A stretch of DNA of 64,000 nt, taken from the NCBI GenBank assembly GCA_019914995.1, contig CM034142.1, positions 6,881,513 through 6,945,512 on the forward strand. Direction: 5' to 3'. Shown in pieces: positions 1-11,509 of the stretch (positions within the stretch are counted from its first letter, which is position 1; every line of letters starts with the position of its first letter). The notes beneath the pieces are model-generated. The model worked only from the letters and a program-made list of their open reading frames with translations. It was not told where the DNA came from and searched no databases. A program made the position numbers and the translations under genes. This DNA is from Acanthochlamys bracteata. Its lineage: Eukaryota > Streptophyta > Magnoliopsida > Pandanales > Velloziaceae.

Positions 1-857
1 ACAAAATATTATAAAAAATTAATTAAAAAATATGAAATAAAAATTAAATATAAAAATATAAAAATAAATCCAAACATGCACTCAACAAAGTAAGTGATTG
101 CAATCATACAAGCTAGAGAAAATATCAAAGATCTCAAAAGTTGTGGGCAATACATTGCTGGCAGAGAAAGAAGAGGATGGCCATTCATTGTTTTTCTTGT
201 TTTATCAACAACGGACACATTCTGTGGTCCTGTACTCTCAGACACTCGCTCCTTCACCTGAAAATTCTCCGAGAAATTTTTTCCACAGATAAAGCCTCTT
301 ACCGCAGTAGTATTCCGTCTCGTATCCAAAAGATGTAATCTTTCAATGAACAGAAAGAATGGATTCGACTTCATAAGGGCACTCAATCTTCACTGTTATC
401 AGCTACTGATCTGCCCGACTGCTGGCACTTGCAGCGCTATTTGCTTACAAAAGAATGGGAACAACTGAGCATTTCTCGCATTTCTCTATCCGTTTACATC
501 AGTAAAGGTAATTTGTTAGTTCCATGTTTTCCTACAACTCGCAGCAAGGTGTCCTTCGTATACTGTCGCCAAGCTGTTAAAAGCAAAGTAGGAACCACGT
601 GCATGCGAGGAAGCAACAAAACTTTTGTCTGCAGAGTCTTCCTCCCCTGGTCGATCGATTTATGCTCATCTTAGCCGTCAGCACAGCATCCAATCAAGAT
701 CCTTGTAGAAAATCTTTCCGATTGAATCAATGCTTAGTTCTCTTGAATCAATGCTGCTCCTTTGGAAGAGTTAACTTCCGGGTCTTAACTTTGGCATTCA
801 CTGTCTATACATCAGCCCTTAGTAAGAAGAAAGAATAACTTGTAAGCAAATGGGAAA
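1..857. other. 3' flank / no gene assigned
   Basis: This stretch lies downstream of the O-fucosyltransferase stop codon. The first 80 bases are very AT-rich. From about 150 to 850 the composition is less AT-biased, but no frame on either strand shows a recognisable domain or a run of exon-like segments with good splice sites. Part of it is probably the 3' UTR of the neighbouring minus-strand gene. A last exon of another minus-strand gene starting outside the window cannot be excluded. Confidence 0.4.
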
Positions 858-3005
858 TTACTTCCTCCATTTCTCTCTCTCGCATATACAGCCTGGTAGA
901 GGGTTTGCATAGAAACTCTCTTCCAACTTTGGAATCTCTCCAGGTTCTCTCAGATATGGTGCACCATCTCGGTCCTTGTGTAGTTTCTTCACTTTTGAAC
1001 TGAACTTCTTCCAAGAAATTCTTCCTTCATCATACTCATCAACAAGCTTTATGAAGTTTGATCTGCAAGATAAACACTCTAATACACTTAGTGAAATGAT
1101 AAAATATAAAGATAACCATGCTGAGATCATTCAAACCAAAATTCTGGTAGAATTCTAGAAACAACAGTCATACTCTAATAGTAAACTCTGATAACTGTAA
1201 ATGGCTTGATCAGTTTATCTGATACTGCACTCTTAGAGAAGCTCAACAGGTAATCTGCCGGCTTTGCAATTTAAAAGAAAGCGCCCAAATTACTACAATA
1301 AAAAACAATACACACAATATAGGAACAATAAACCAAACAGAAAATAGAGGTACTAATGCACGACCATATAATTCTCCAAATCCTAGGGTTTGAAGAAACC
1401 TAAATTGCCACCAATGAGCAATCTAGATTACTCTGACATTTTAAGGTGAACTTCCACTTTCCATTCTAAATCAGGAAAGCTATTGAGTGATGCAATCCAG
1501 TTAGGAATATTCAAGCTAAACTGGCACTCTTTAGTCTGGCTTAGCTTCACAACTTTGGTGTCACAATGCATGTGCAACCTTCAATGAGGTTTCGAGCCCA
1601 AGAAGTGGTTACAGCTACATCTTATATCTCATTGTCAAAACTTCGAAGTAATTAGTGAGAAGCTTTGGTATACCTGTCAGGGTTGATCGTTTTCTTGAAG
1701 CCCTCAAAGCGTCTATGACCCTGTACTGCCTTGGCCATATTCCCGTCATACATGTAAAGGAAAGCATCAGCTTGAAGAGCAACGACATAATCCAATCCAG
1801 CAAGCATGTTCTGGTGATTCCTAAATGGTTGAAGTTCCTCCTCAGTTAAAAGGGCAGAATGAGAACATATGTTAGGGAACTCATCTATTAGATGCTGCAT
1901 GCTTCCGTTTCCGTAAGCTTCACCAGCCACCAAATAAATTCTTGTACTTGATGGAAATCCCAATGCTTTAAGTAGAAGGGATGTCTCCCTTGGAGTAAGA
2001 GGACAACCACCAAGCATACGTCTCTCAGTTCCATTTATTTCTTTCTCTTTCCAATGTTCAACTTCATAGCGCATTTGGCGAAGTTCCTCATCTTCTTGAG
2101 CTGTCAAACTGTGACTGCAGCCTGTAAATGCAAGCATATCCTTCTCATACCTACAAGAAGTAGAACAATAATGAACTGTGTCAGAGATAAGTGATACACA
2201 TCTCACATAACAAGCGCAAGATAGGAAACACCAGTAATCAACTCAGCACTCAAAATCATAATACATAAAGAAAAGATGCATCATATAGAAAAAGTTGACA
2301 GGTTGAGGCATCAAATGGTGCTTGGTAATGACTAAAGCGTTTTTGTATTTTAACAAACAAGTACAAGATTTGTGCCTAGTCAAGCTTAGTAGTTCTAAGG
2401 CACTAAGTCTTCATTTTTAGTGAGTAATAAGTCTATTCATGATAAAAATAAAAAAGAAAATAAAAATAAAAAGAAAAATCATGATCCTGATATACAAGCA
2501 CATTTTGTAGTTTCCACTAAGTATATATAAATATAAATATAAATATAAATATAAATATATATATATATATAGGGATAGGATGCATGCACTTCCTACACTC
2601 CATACACTCCATGCGCACTCCCTAGCTATTTTTGGCTAAGAAGACTTCTAAATTTAATTTTCACCGTTAGATATAAAAAATTATGAGTTTAAAATATGCT
2701 TACAAAATTTCAGCTCAATCGGACCGTAATTCGACCTCCATCCGGCATTTTGATTAAGATAACATAAAAAGAAAATATATACATTTTGTCAATTTTGACT
2801 ATTTATGTCAATTTGATCAAGAGGTCCGATGAAAGTCGAATCGAAGTCCGATTGGGCTGAAATTTTATCAGCATATTTTTAACTCATTGTCCTTCATATC
2901 TAACGGTGACGATTAGATTTGGAGTTCTCTCTAGCCAAATATTATTAGGGAGTGCGTATGGAGTGTATGGAAGGTAGGGAGTGCATGCATCCTATTCCAT
3001 CTATA

Positions 3006-3042
<37 letters not shown>

Positions 3043-6000
3043 GGATAGGGGGAACACCACTTAGATACTCTAAATTCAATCTCCGTCATAGGATATGAAG
3101 AACTATAGTTAGAATTTCTGTAATAAAATTTCAGCATAATCGGACAACGAATCGACCTCCATCTACCATCTTTGATTAAGATGACAGAAAAAAAAAAAAA
3201 AAAAAAATTCAAATATAAAATATATGGCATCATATATAAGAAAGAGTCTAGGAGTTGTTCAACAGAAGTAATATGACAAGCATATGTATTGGGGAAGATG
3301 AAAATCAAACAGCTTTGTCTTTGATACAAATTACCACAAGTATGGTAACATTTGTACATCTGAGATCCCAAAGGTTTAGAGTTTAAGGATCACATCCACC
3401 ACATGTAAAGCTTGTTGGATATTGTCATCTTGACATTTGAGAAGATGCTATTTACAGGCACATAACTGGCCAGGTTCCACAGATTTAGTATCCATAATAA
3501 GCTTTTGCAGCATTCTCCACTCACAGCATAAGGTTTAACTTTATAAAGTAGATAATGGGGTGGGTGCTTTCTCAACAACAAACCATCAGCAACTAAGTCC
3601 CATCCAACCAAGTGAGGTGGCTACGTGGATGTTTTGAGGTCATAGTGCTCTGTTTTGAACTGGAACAATGCTTCCTTAATAACATTTGGAGGACAGTTTT
3701 AAACAACGCACCATAACTAACCCCAAAAAGGCTCTTTAGTCTCAGGGAAGCAGACCAAATGAAGCAACACGTCAGCTACTTGCTAGTATCAAATAACTTA
3801 AGAACTATGAACACCAAATTTGAAATTGATAAGGGACTGAGCTTACCTAAGATGGAGAGCAAGATAAGGGGCTCCACCTTCGCGCATCCTTGATACCAAG
3901 ACGGCACCAAGTTTTTCAATTGCAGATGAGTACTTAAGTGCCCTATAGTTAACACGGCATCTAAGTTTCTGGATTGAACTAGGAAGGCCATTATTTGCTA
4001 GTCTTGAGTCAGTATGGGTGAAGTATAATACTTTATGTTGCTTCAGAAGAGGAAGGACTTCAGTCTTATAGTAATTGACCTGACACAGAGATGACGAATT
4101 AGCCATAAGTTGCATTCTCAAAAAAAGGAACAATGGTATATTTAACATACCTTTGACCAGGAGACGAGAGTTTTATTAAACGGTTCAATTTCAGCATATG
4201 CAACCGGCAACTTCTCACCTACATGGATGTCATCCTTGAGTGTCTCAATGAAGTGTTTCCAGTCGAAAAGATCCTTGAAGCCACTATAGGAAAATAACTA
4301 AAAGCTGTTACTTTAATTCTGTATTTGTTTAAACATATACAAATAAAATGACAATGAATGCTCAAGCAAACATGCTTTTTTTTTTAAACCACAAACCTTT
4401 CATCTGCCCAGTATGAGGTATGGTCAAGTGAAGGAAGGACAAGTATTGCTTTCAATATTTTAGCAATCGCAACCATGTCACATATCTGCATATGAGAATG
4501 TGTTTCGTTAGAATACTGTGGTACCCAAAAAAAAAAAAAACTAATTTATTTGGATAGAAAGCCAGACCCCAAATCTCATTTGATTAAGACCACCATTTGC
4601 ATTGATTAGAATGAACCCATTTGTATTGGTATCCAACCCTGCATGAAAAATATAAAATAATCATACACAACTTGGAAGTAGGAATTTCAAGAAACAAATT
4701 TTTAAAATGCACCAGCGTACTTTTGTGATGATTTGAATAAATGCACTGTCTGTAATTTCGACTGTTTGGCTTAGCCCATATGCCTGAATACTGCAAGAAG
4801 AAATGCTCGTTAAGATATCAGGTAACTAATTAACACAGTAGTATCATTTATCAAGTAGAATGGAAGGATTGCCTCATATGTACTGCTTTGGCTTCCATCT
4901 GCACCTGATACCGTTTTCAAAGTCCATTCATTATCACTTCCTTTCATGTATCCATACTGCTCAGTAGTGTAGACATGATGGTCAAATGTGTCTGAAAAAT
5001 CCTGCTAAAGAAAGGGAAAGTTAGAAAAAACATCTTCAGCACCCATATATATTATTAACCTGAAGAAGTCCTAACTAATGTAGCAACAATCGAAACTGTA
5101 TAAAACATACGAATTTCAATAATAAAATTTTAAGAAGAAAAGATTTCCATGAATATTATGTTTTGGGTATTGGTGAGCAAAAGGATCCTAATGAAGAGAG
5201 AGAGAGAGAGAAGCGTGCTTTAATGTTCAGTCACTATAGAACAGTATTAAACAAGAGAATTAACAACAACCAAAGAAGAATTTAGATATATAGTCGAAAT
5301 TGCCTTTACAGAGTCAAAAGAAAATTTTTTTAAAGAACTGGCGTCAATTCACATTCTTCGCTACTGTAAAATTATTCATTTTACATTATCTAGTTCTTTG
5401 TCACTTATAACTATCAAAAGTATGCTCCCTCAACACATGATCAACAAGCAACTTCATACTGAAATGAAGACTCCTACCATCATGCACCAAAGTTAAGAGC
5501 CAATGCTGAGAAATTTCAGCACATTCTCGTTCCTTCCTCGGTTTACAAGCAGAAACAAAAAACTAGTCGAAGTAACATACCGTCTATAAATATACTCTTA
5601 AAAAATCAAGAAACTTATAATTGCAAAACTTCAATAGAAGAGGTTACTCAAGATCCGAATGAGAGTTTTTGCTGTGTAAGATATTCTTGTATCCTATCTA
5701 ATCATCTTACTATCAAATACAAATTGACTGAATTTAGTAACTGATCACATAGATATCAATTACTATCTCATGGGATCATAACCAGTTTTCTGGTACAACT
5801 GAATAATACGAACTGCTCCTTACTCCCTACCGTAGAATTACAACACCATTTTTTACTCTGTTGTGCCAGAGATTCTTGAAAACCTTTCACTCATCTACTA
5901 GCACTGAATATAAGTACATAACTCTCTATATATATTTACTAGGCAATAGCATCCCAAATAGAAGTTTTACATTCGTTCAGCAAGCTAGTAATGTGTTGCA

Positions 6001-6647
6001 TTTATAACCAAACAACAAACCAATGCCATAGGATCGCAACTACTCTCAACATAACATTACCAAATCCAACTGCTTTTGTTCCTAGACGAATCAAGCAGAG
6101 ATAAACAATCCAAATCGTTTTGTTGGTAGAAAAAAACTGCTCTCACCTTGACATCCCGGTGCCAGGGCGGAGGCGCTTCCATAGCAAAGAAGAAAAACTT
6201 TGCACCTGCGATAATCATGCATAAGCTACAGAACACAGTGAACAGCAGGTTCCCAAAAGCTCTCCTCTGCCTGTCTTTCCTTAATAACTCCTCTATCCCA
6301 TTCTCATCCACCTTCTTCAGCAGTCCAGCTCCAATTCCAAGCCGCATCCTGAGATTCTTCTTGTGATGGTCCACAGCATCTCCACCACCGCCACCAGCTG
6401 CAGAAGACAAAACATCACCTCCTCCGACGGTAGAAGAGGAAACATCTAGAGGCGCAGTAGGAGAACCACCCCTTGGACTGTTGCCGTTGATCTGCAGCTC
6501 GACATCCGCCCGCTTGAACGAAGCGGCACGGCGAGTAACGCCGGCGTAGCTGCTGCGTGGACTTTTGAGATGGGACCTACAGCCACCACCGTTCCCTCCG
6601 CCGTTGCTGATGCTGGCGTCAGCGCCGGCGGTGGTGTTGAAACCCAT
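858..6647 (-). CDS. O-fucosyltransferase family protein (GT65/PF10250 type), 9 exons
   Basis: Predicted type II membrane glycosyltransferase of the plant GDP-fucose protein O-fucosyltransferase family, expected in the Golgi. Exons in transcript order: 6647-6147, 5001-4873, 4790-4721, 4638-4568, 4485-4397, 4283-4151, 4079-3847, 2150-1674, 1062-858. Together they give 1908 nt in one frame (635 aa). Exon 1 encodes a Gly/Ser-rich cytosolic tail and one hydrophobic segment at about residues 133-152. Family signatures follow: ANGGLNQMR at the start of the catalytic domain, [18 protein letters not shown], the HLRYEKDM block (exons 7/8), [20 protein letters not shown] and the C-terminal [10 protein letters not shown]...FYANPLPGC. 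Intron 2 appears to use a GC donor and the exon 2 acceptor is a tandem NAGNAG site. Intron 7 (2151-3846) is long because it carries fold-back repeats. The family is clear; the exact Arabidopsis counterpart and substrate are not. Confidence 0.92.
2572..2997. repeat. Fold-back (inverted repeat) element flanked by (TA)n, copy A
   Basis: The left end (ggatgcatgcacttcctac, then tccatacactccat) recurs as its reverse complement at the right end (ggagtgtatgg ... gtgcatgcatcct). The arms continue inward through a shared block around accgttagatat and a block containing caatcggaccg. The element sits in intron 7 of the O-fucosyltransferase gene, between an (ATAA)n/(TA)n tract and another (TA)n tract. It has no coding capacity. 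It is related to the copies at 46371-46655 and 46666-47090. Confidence 0.75.
3000..3186. repeat. (TA)n microsatellite plus half copy of the fold-back family
   Basis: A (TA)n run at about 3001-3039 is followed by one arm only of the same fold-back family. The shared parts include the gatatgaagaactat block and tttcagcataatcggac, then cgacctccat. The arm ends at a run of A. It looks like a second, truncated insertion beside copy A. Confidence 0.6.
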
Positions 6648-8128
6648 GAGAGAGAGATCTGACGAGATTTTTAATGGAGTCTTTTTGTTCGAATGAGATC
6701 AAAGAGAGAAGAAAAGTCTTCGAATCAATAACGGAAAGAAATTTAAAACGAATCAAAATTTTGAAAAACAAAATTCTACGCAGAGAAAACGAGAAGTTCA
6801 CAGAAACAAAATTAGAGATAGAGAGATATTAATGAAAACTGGGGGAAATCTCCATTGAATGAAAAGCTTCCAATTCAATTGCAATGAACCAGCAATTCAA
6901 TCTCACGAACAGAAATCGATAATTTTCACCAATAATTAAAGCTTTTTCAATTCAATCAATTGAATCTCAAACTGAATTCGAAAAGTTTTTCCAGTGAATA
7001 ATTGAATTCAATTCAATCTACCAACTGAAAATATGTTTTGTTAATATCAAAACGTCTCACTGAATTGCCCAAGCATTCAAATTCGATCTCTCAAACTGAA
7101 ACCGAAACGTCTCACTGAGTTGAATCTCACAAACTGAAATCGAAAACTAGAGAGAGATCACCATTAATGGAATGGAGCTTTGTTTTGCTGACAGGATTCG
7201 GAAAGTGAGAACAGAGAGAATACGAAGATCACGTAGTTGGACTGAAGTCAGAGAGAGAGAGACGTACAGACAAGTTAACTAATTAATTACATATGATAAT
7301 TAATTATTACTTTATAAGAATTTGCATAAACAGACCTTCATAAGATATTTGGATTTTATAGATCATTGATTTAAGTTGATCTTATAATACCAGTATTTAT
7401 CTGTCTAAATCATTGTATGAATCTTAATGATTTTTTAAATAAAAATATATTTTTTAAAACATATTTTCAGTTCTCACTTTCCGAATACTAAAATTAGTTC
7501 TATTTTTTTCAAAAAATAAATAAATAATAAATTTTACAATATAAATTTTTTTATATTTTCTAAATTTCATATAAATTTATTAAAAATATAAAATCATAAA
7601 TTAAAAAAATAGAAAAGAAACGCGAAACAATTAGTTTTAAATTAACAATAAGAGATACCGAAAAGATTTAAAAGGTATTACATCTAATCAAGATATTGAA
7701 TATGTGTTGGTTTTCTTTTTCTTTTTCTTAAATGTTAGTGCAAATTTATTCCAACTGTTGAGATGTCAATTTAAATCAATTTAAATTCTATAAATTGCAA
7801 CCAACAGACATAGGAATAATAATATAATTTATAACAGTGATCTATCTTAATAATAATTAACAATAAAAAATTCAAAGACATATGGTTGTAAGAATCTTGA
7901 AGTACAATCTTGTAAATGATAATTTTAAGAATGGCTTCAACTTCAAAATCACTACCAAACAGTGGGTGAGAACAGGACTGTTTTGGGAATAAAAGCTTGA
8001 CTTTAATTCTCAAAAGACCCTTTACCTGGGGGCATTTAGGGATGTACTACAATCTTTTGCTATTAAAAGAACAAAGAAACCCCAACTCAAATGTTTTGGT
8101 TTGCTTCACAAACAGTTTCACCAAAAGC
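6648..8128. other. Divergent leader/promoter region between the O-fucosyltransferase and GPI-protein genes
   Basis: This spacer separates two divergently transcribed genes. The part from 6648 to about 7260 is likely 5' leader and proximal promoter of the minus-strand gene. It contains many loosely repeated short words (variants of attcaatt and of ctcaaactgaa, and aacgtctcactga twice near 7050 and 7106). From about 7270 to 7760 it is AT-rich with no gene. The last 350 bases precede the GPI-protein gene. No ORF with coding character was found. Confidence 0.5.
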
Positions 8129-10697
8129 ATGATGAGATCTTCAACAATGGCTTCCTTGCTGTTGATTGTCTCTCTGCATGCGTTCTCTGCTGCAGCAGCT
8201 GACAGCAAAAGTATCAATCCCTCTCTCACTCTGTTATTTATGTTGAGATTTCTTGTTTTGTCTTGGTAAAAAAATGGTTCTTTTATTTTCCCTTAAAGGT
8301 TTGGTACTTTTTGCTAATTTGTAGTAGAAATCTAGTACATTTGTTCTGTTGTTTTAGATCTAGCTCACATTGTGTTTATTTGGCTTGGATTATTGAATTG
8401 GGAAGTCATCTGGTTTGGAAAAAGGATCACTTTTTGTGTTGCTAGCGTGGAAACGTGTGTACTCTATGATTTGGGTGTTTGTGTTATGATTATTTAAAGA
8501 TCCACATTTTGATTTAGGTAACTTCTTATGAACTTTAGGTTGAAATAGATGCTTTTCATAAGTTAAAGATCTCTGTTGATATAACTTTCTTTAGAGATCC
8601 AAAATTGTTGAGCTAGTAGTGCTCAGTAGATTTAATTGAAGGTTTGTTCTACGTTTCTCTGTTTTGGTTCCTTGAAATGCATTATGTTGATTGCCATAGA
8701 GTAATCTGTTGTGGCTACTGACTATTAGCTGTCTGGTCTGAAACTTGTGCAATTAGTAATACACACTATCACTATTTGATTTGAATTTCGATATTTGTAT
8801 AATTGAATTTGTTTGTTCAGAGGAGCATCTCTATAGCATTATGAATGTAAACGTAAATTTCTGTTCGTCACGTCTCTGGATTGCCGTTGAGTAGAGAGTA
8901 GAGTGGAATTGAATATCGAACAGCTAGACTTATAATGTGATAACTCTATTGAACGGTTAGATAGTAACTTTCATATGCAGTGCTGCATGTTATGTATGGA
9001 ACAGCTGCATGTATCAACTGTATTTTTTAGCTTAATGATCTGATTCAGGGTCCTGCCATAAGCCCTTATTCCCCCAAAGAAAGTGTAATTCAACAGTAAT
9101 CGGGATTTACAAGCTTAGCTTTTCCTTAATCTAGATAAAGTGCTTTAGTACGTTAATAAGGTATCTCAACATTTCAAGCCCTTTGTTTGGTGTAGCTTAC
9201 CTTAGTCGAACTGCATATATGCACTCCCACTTTTCCGAAGGGAGAACGACTAGGAGAAAGCACTATCGGATCCTATCTTTCCTGAAAAACCCAAATGTAC
9301 TATACTTTCTCTATAACAATTCATGTTCTTTGGTTTCCTTGTCTCATATTCTCTTCAGCTACTCTTAGCTATTCCCTCTAGCTGCAGGAAAGGAAACTAA
9401 AGAAGCAGTAGCGAGTTCTCTAATTTGGTTTATTAACTGTAGAGACTAACATCACAAGATGTTGAATGCTGTTCTTATAAGCAAAGCAATTGAATGCATT
9501 TATCATAGCTTCATTGAGATTGTATGCCAGGGAAGTTACACATTCGCATTATTCTAAGATGAGAGAATGAGAGCATTTCACTTAGTTTATATACAAATGT
9601 TGCACTTTTGAATTCGCTCGCAAGAAAAAGTTCTCCTCCGAGTCTAGTGGTAGGAGTAAGACCGACAACGGGTGAAATTTAGTGAACATAAAAAGGAGGT
9701 CGCTGGCTAGACGAGTGATACTTACAATTGAAAAGCTGTCAATATATCTACAACTTTCCGATGATGAATGATGTTTTGTGAACTTTTTTAGTGTTCAATA
9801 TCAATCTCATCATCTTCAAGGTAAGACCTTTCCTTTTGGACTGTAAAAAATTGTCTCGAACCTTGTTCAACTTAATTATAGCATAGAACTAGAAAGTTAA
9901 TTATCTTAGTTGTCAAAGTACCAAAATGGTTCTATATTGGAAAGAAGCAGTCTGTGCCTTATTTCTTAGATTTTGTAGTTTCCTACAGAAACAGGATGAA
10001 AGTAGTCTGTGCCCTATGTCGAATGGCCAAGCTTCTCTGTTAAAAGAGTACCCTGCTCCAGCATCATACTGATGAAAGTTTTGGCATGTGTTTCTTACTC
10101 TTCACTTTTCCAATTGTTTTAGACAATCCCGCAGATCAACTTGTGGCAGTAATCAACAGCAACCGTACTGCAAATAAATCCTCCACCCTCGTTGACAACC
10201 CAGGCCTTGGCTGCATTGCTCTTCAGTATATCAAAGCCTACCAAGGCAAGTGTGACGAAGTTTACAATGACAAGAAGCCTCCGGACTCAAGCTTCGCGGA
10301 AACTTTTGCTCCCAACTGTGGAGTTGAAGCCACAACACTCGCTCCTATTACAGGCAGACTACTAGCCTGCCAGTCGAAATATGTCAACCCAGACGAAGCA
10401 TTCGACAGTCTGATTCGAAACTCCCGAAACCTTCAGACTCTGCACAACAAGACTCACACAGAGGTAGGCGCTGCAGTGACTGGTACAGATGGTGGTGCAC
10501 CGTACTTCTGGTGTGTTTTATTCAGTAACGGGAAGAACTCAAGCTTCGCGTTACAGGGTGGTGAAGCGAAACCTGTTCACCCTGGGTGTTTCAGTGGAAA
10601 CAACGATGACTGCAGCAGCGGATACAAACTCAGCTGGAACCTTTTCTTCGATATTCCTTTAGTTTTCATTGCCTTGTATTCCTTGCTAGGATTATGA
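8129..10697 (+). CDS. Uncharacterised GPI-anchored secreted protein (At3g06035/At5g19230-like)
   Basis: Two exons, 8129-8210 and 10123-10697, are joined across a 1.9-kb intron (donor AAAA/GTATCA, acceptor TTTTAG/AC) and encode about 218 aa. The start MMRSSTMASLLLIVSLHA is followed by an Ala-rich stretch and reads as a signal peptide ending near ADSK. The mature part matches the plant family annotated as uncharacterised GPI-anchored proteins. Visible blocks are NPADQLVAVINSNRTANKS, NPGLGCIALQYIKAYQGKC, FAPNCGVEA and GGAPYFWCVLFSNG, with conserved cysteines and N-glycosylation sequons (NRT, NKS, NKT, NSS). The C terminus (SWNLFFDIPLVFIALYSLL) is a hydrophobic tail typical of GPI attachment. It probably acts at the outer face of the plasma membrane; the molecular function is unknown. 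Confidence 0.88.
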
Positions 10698-11509
10698 GTA
10701 TTTAAATTCAGTTTTCACATGAGCTGATAACGTTGTTTGTTATTCATTTATATCTGAACGACTCTGAATCATTTTGAAAGTTTGAATATTGACAAGATTG
10801 TTGTTAAGTGCGTGTTTAAAATATTTTCGTGAAAGTCAAAAATAAAAGTAAAATTTTTTTTAAAAAAATAAAAGTTGAGTTCAATATTTATATTTTAATA
10901 GTTTTTAAAAGTGTATTAAAAATTAAAAAATATAAATATTAAAAAATAAAAGAAAGTTGGAATAAAAATTTTGTACGTGAAAGTAAAGTTTTAAATTTAT
11001 TATATAATTAAAATATATAAACTGTTTGAATTTAAAATTTAAAAAAAAAATTAAAATTACGTTCGTTTAAAACATGGTCTAACCTGCTGTTTCTAATTTT
11101 CTGTGCGTATATAATATTAAACATGAAATACAAAAGTAAGATATCTAAAATTTGAAATTTTACTTAGAAATATTTGAAAGTGTTTATTAAGTAATTTTTT
11201 AAAATAAAATACTATTTATTTTTTTAAATAAAATTTATTTTTTTATTTAAAAAATAATAATAATATTTTATGATGTAAAATTTTTTATAATTTTAAATAA
11301 ATTATATAAAATAAATATTATAAAAAATTTTATTGAGATATAAATAAAAATTTTGAATTAAAATTGGTTCATAAGGATTGCCAAAACGAGCTTGATTTTC
11401 TTTTGTTTTTTAAAGTTTCTTCTTGCAAAAGCTACTGAAAAATATAACATAAAACCTAAGGAAAAGATATTATATATATATATATAAAACATAAAACCAG
11501 TTCGAATTT
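10698..11509. other. AT-rich intergenic spacer between convergent genes
   Basis: The GPI-protein and ANTH-protein genes converge here. The spacer starts with a short 3' UTR and then becomes runs of A and T. The segment from about 10805 (gtgcgtgtttaaaatatttt) resembles the AT-rich miniature elements found elsewhere in the window. A short (TA)n run lies near 11471-11486. No coding signal was seen. Confidence 0.5.

Noticed and set aside
9..386. 125-codon minus-strand frame
   Set aside because: It has no recognisable domain and runs into AT-rich translation (Phe/Ile/Leu) at its end. It is most likely 3' flank.
3001..3040. (TA)n tracts as candidate origins or regulatory sites
   Set aside because: They are simple microsatellites next to fold-back elements. 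Nothing points to replication or regulation.
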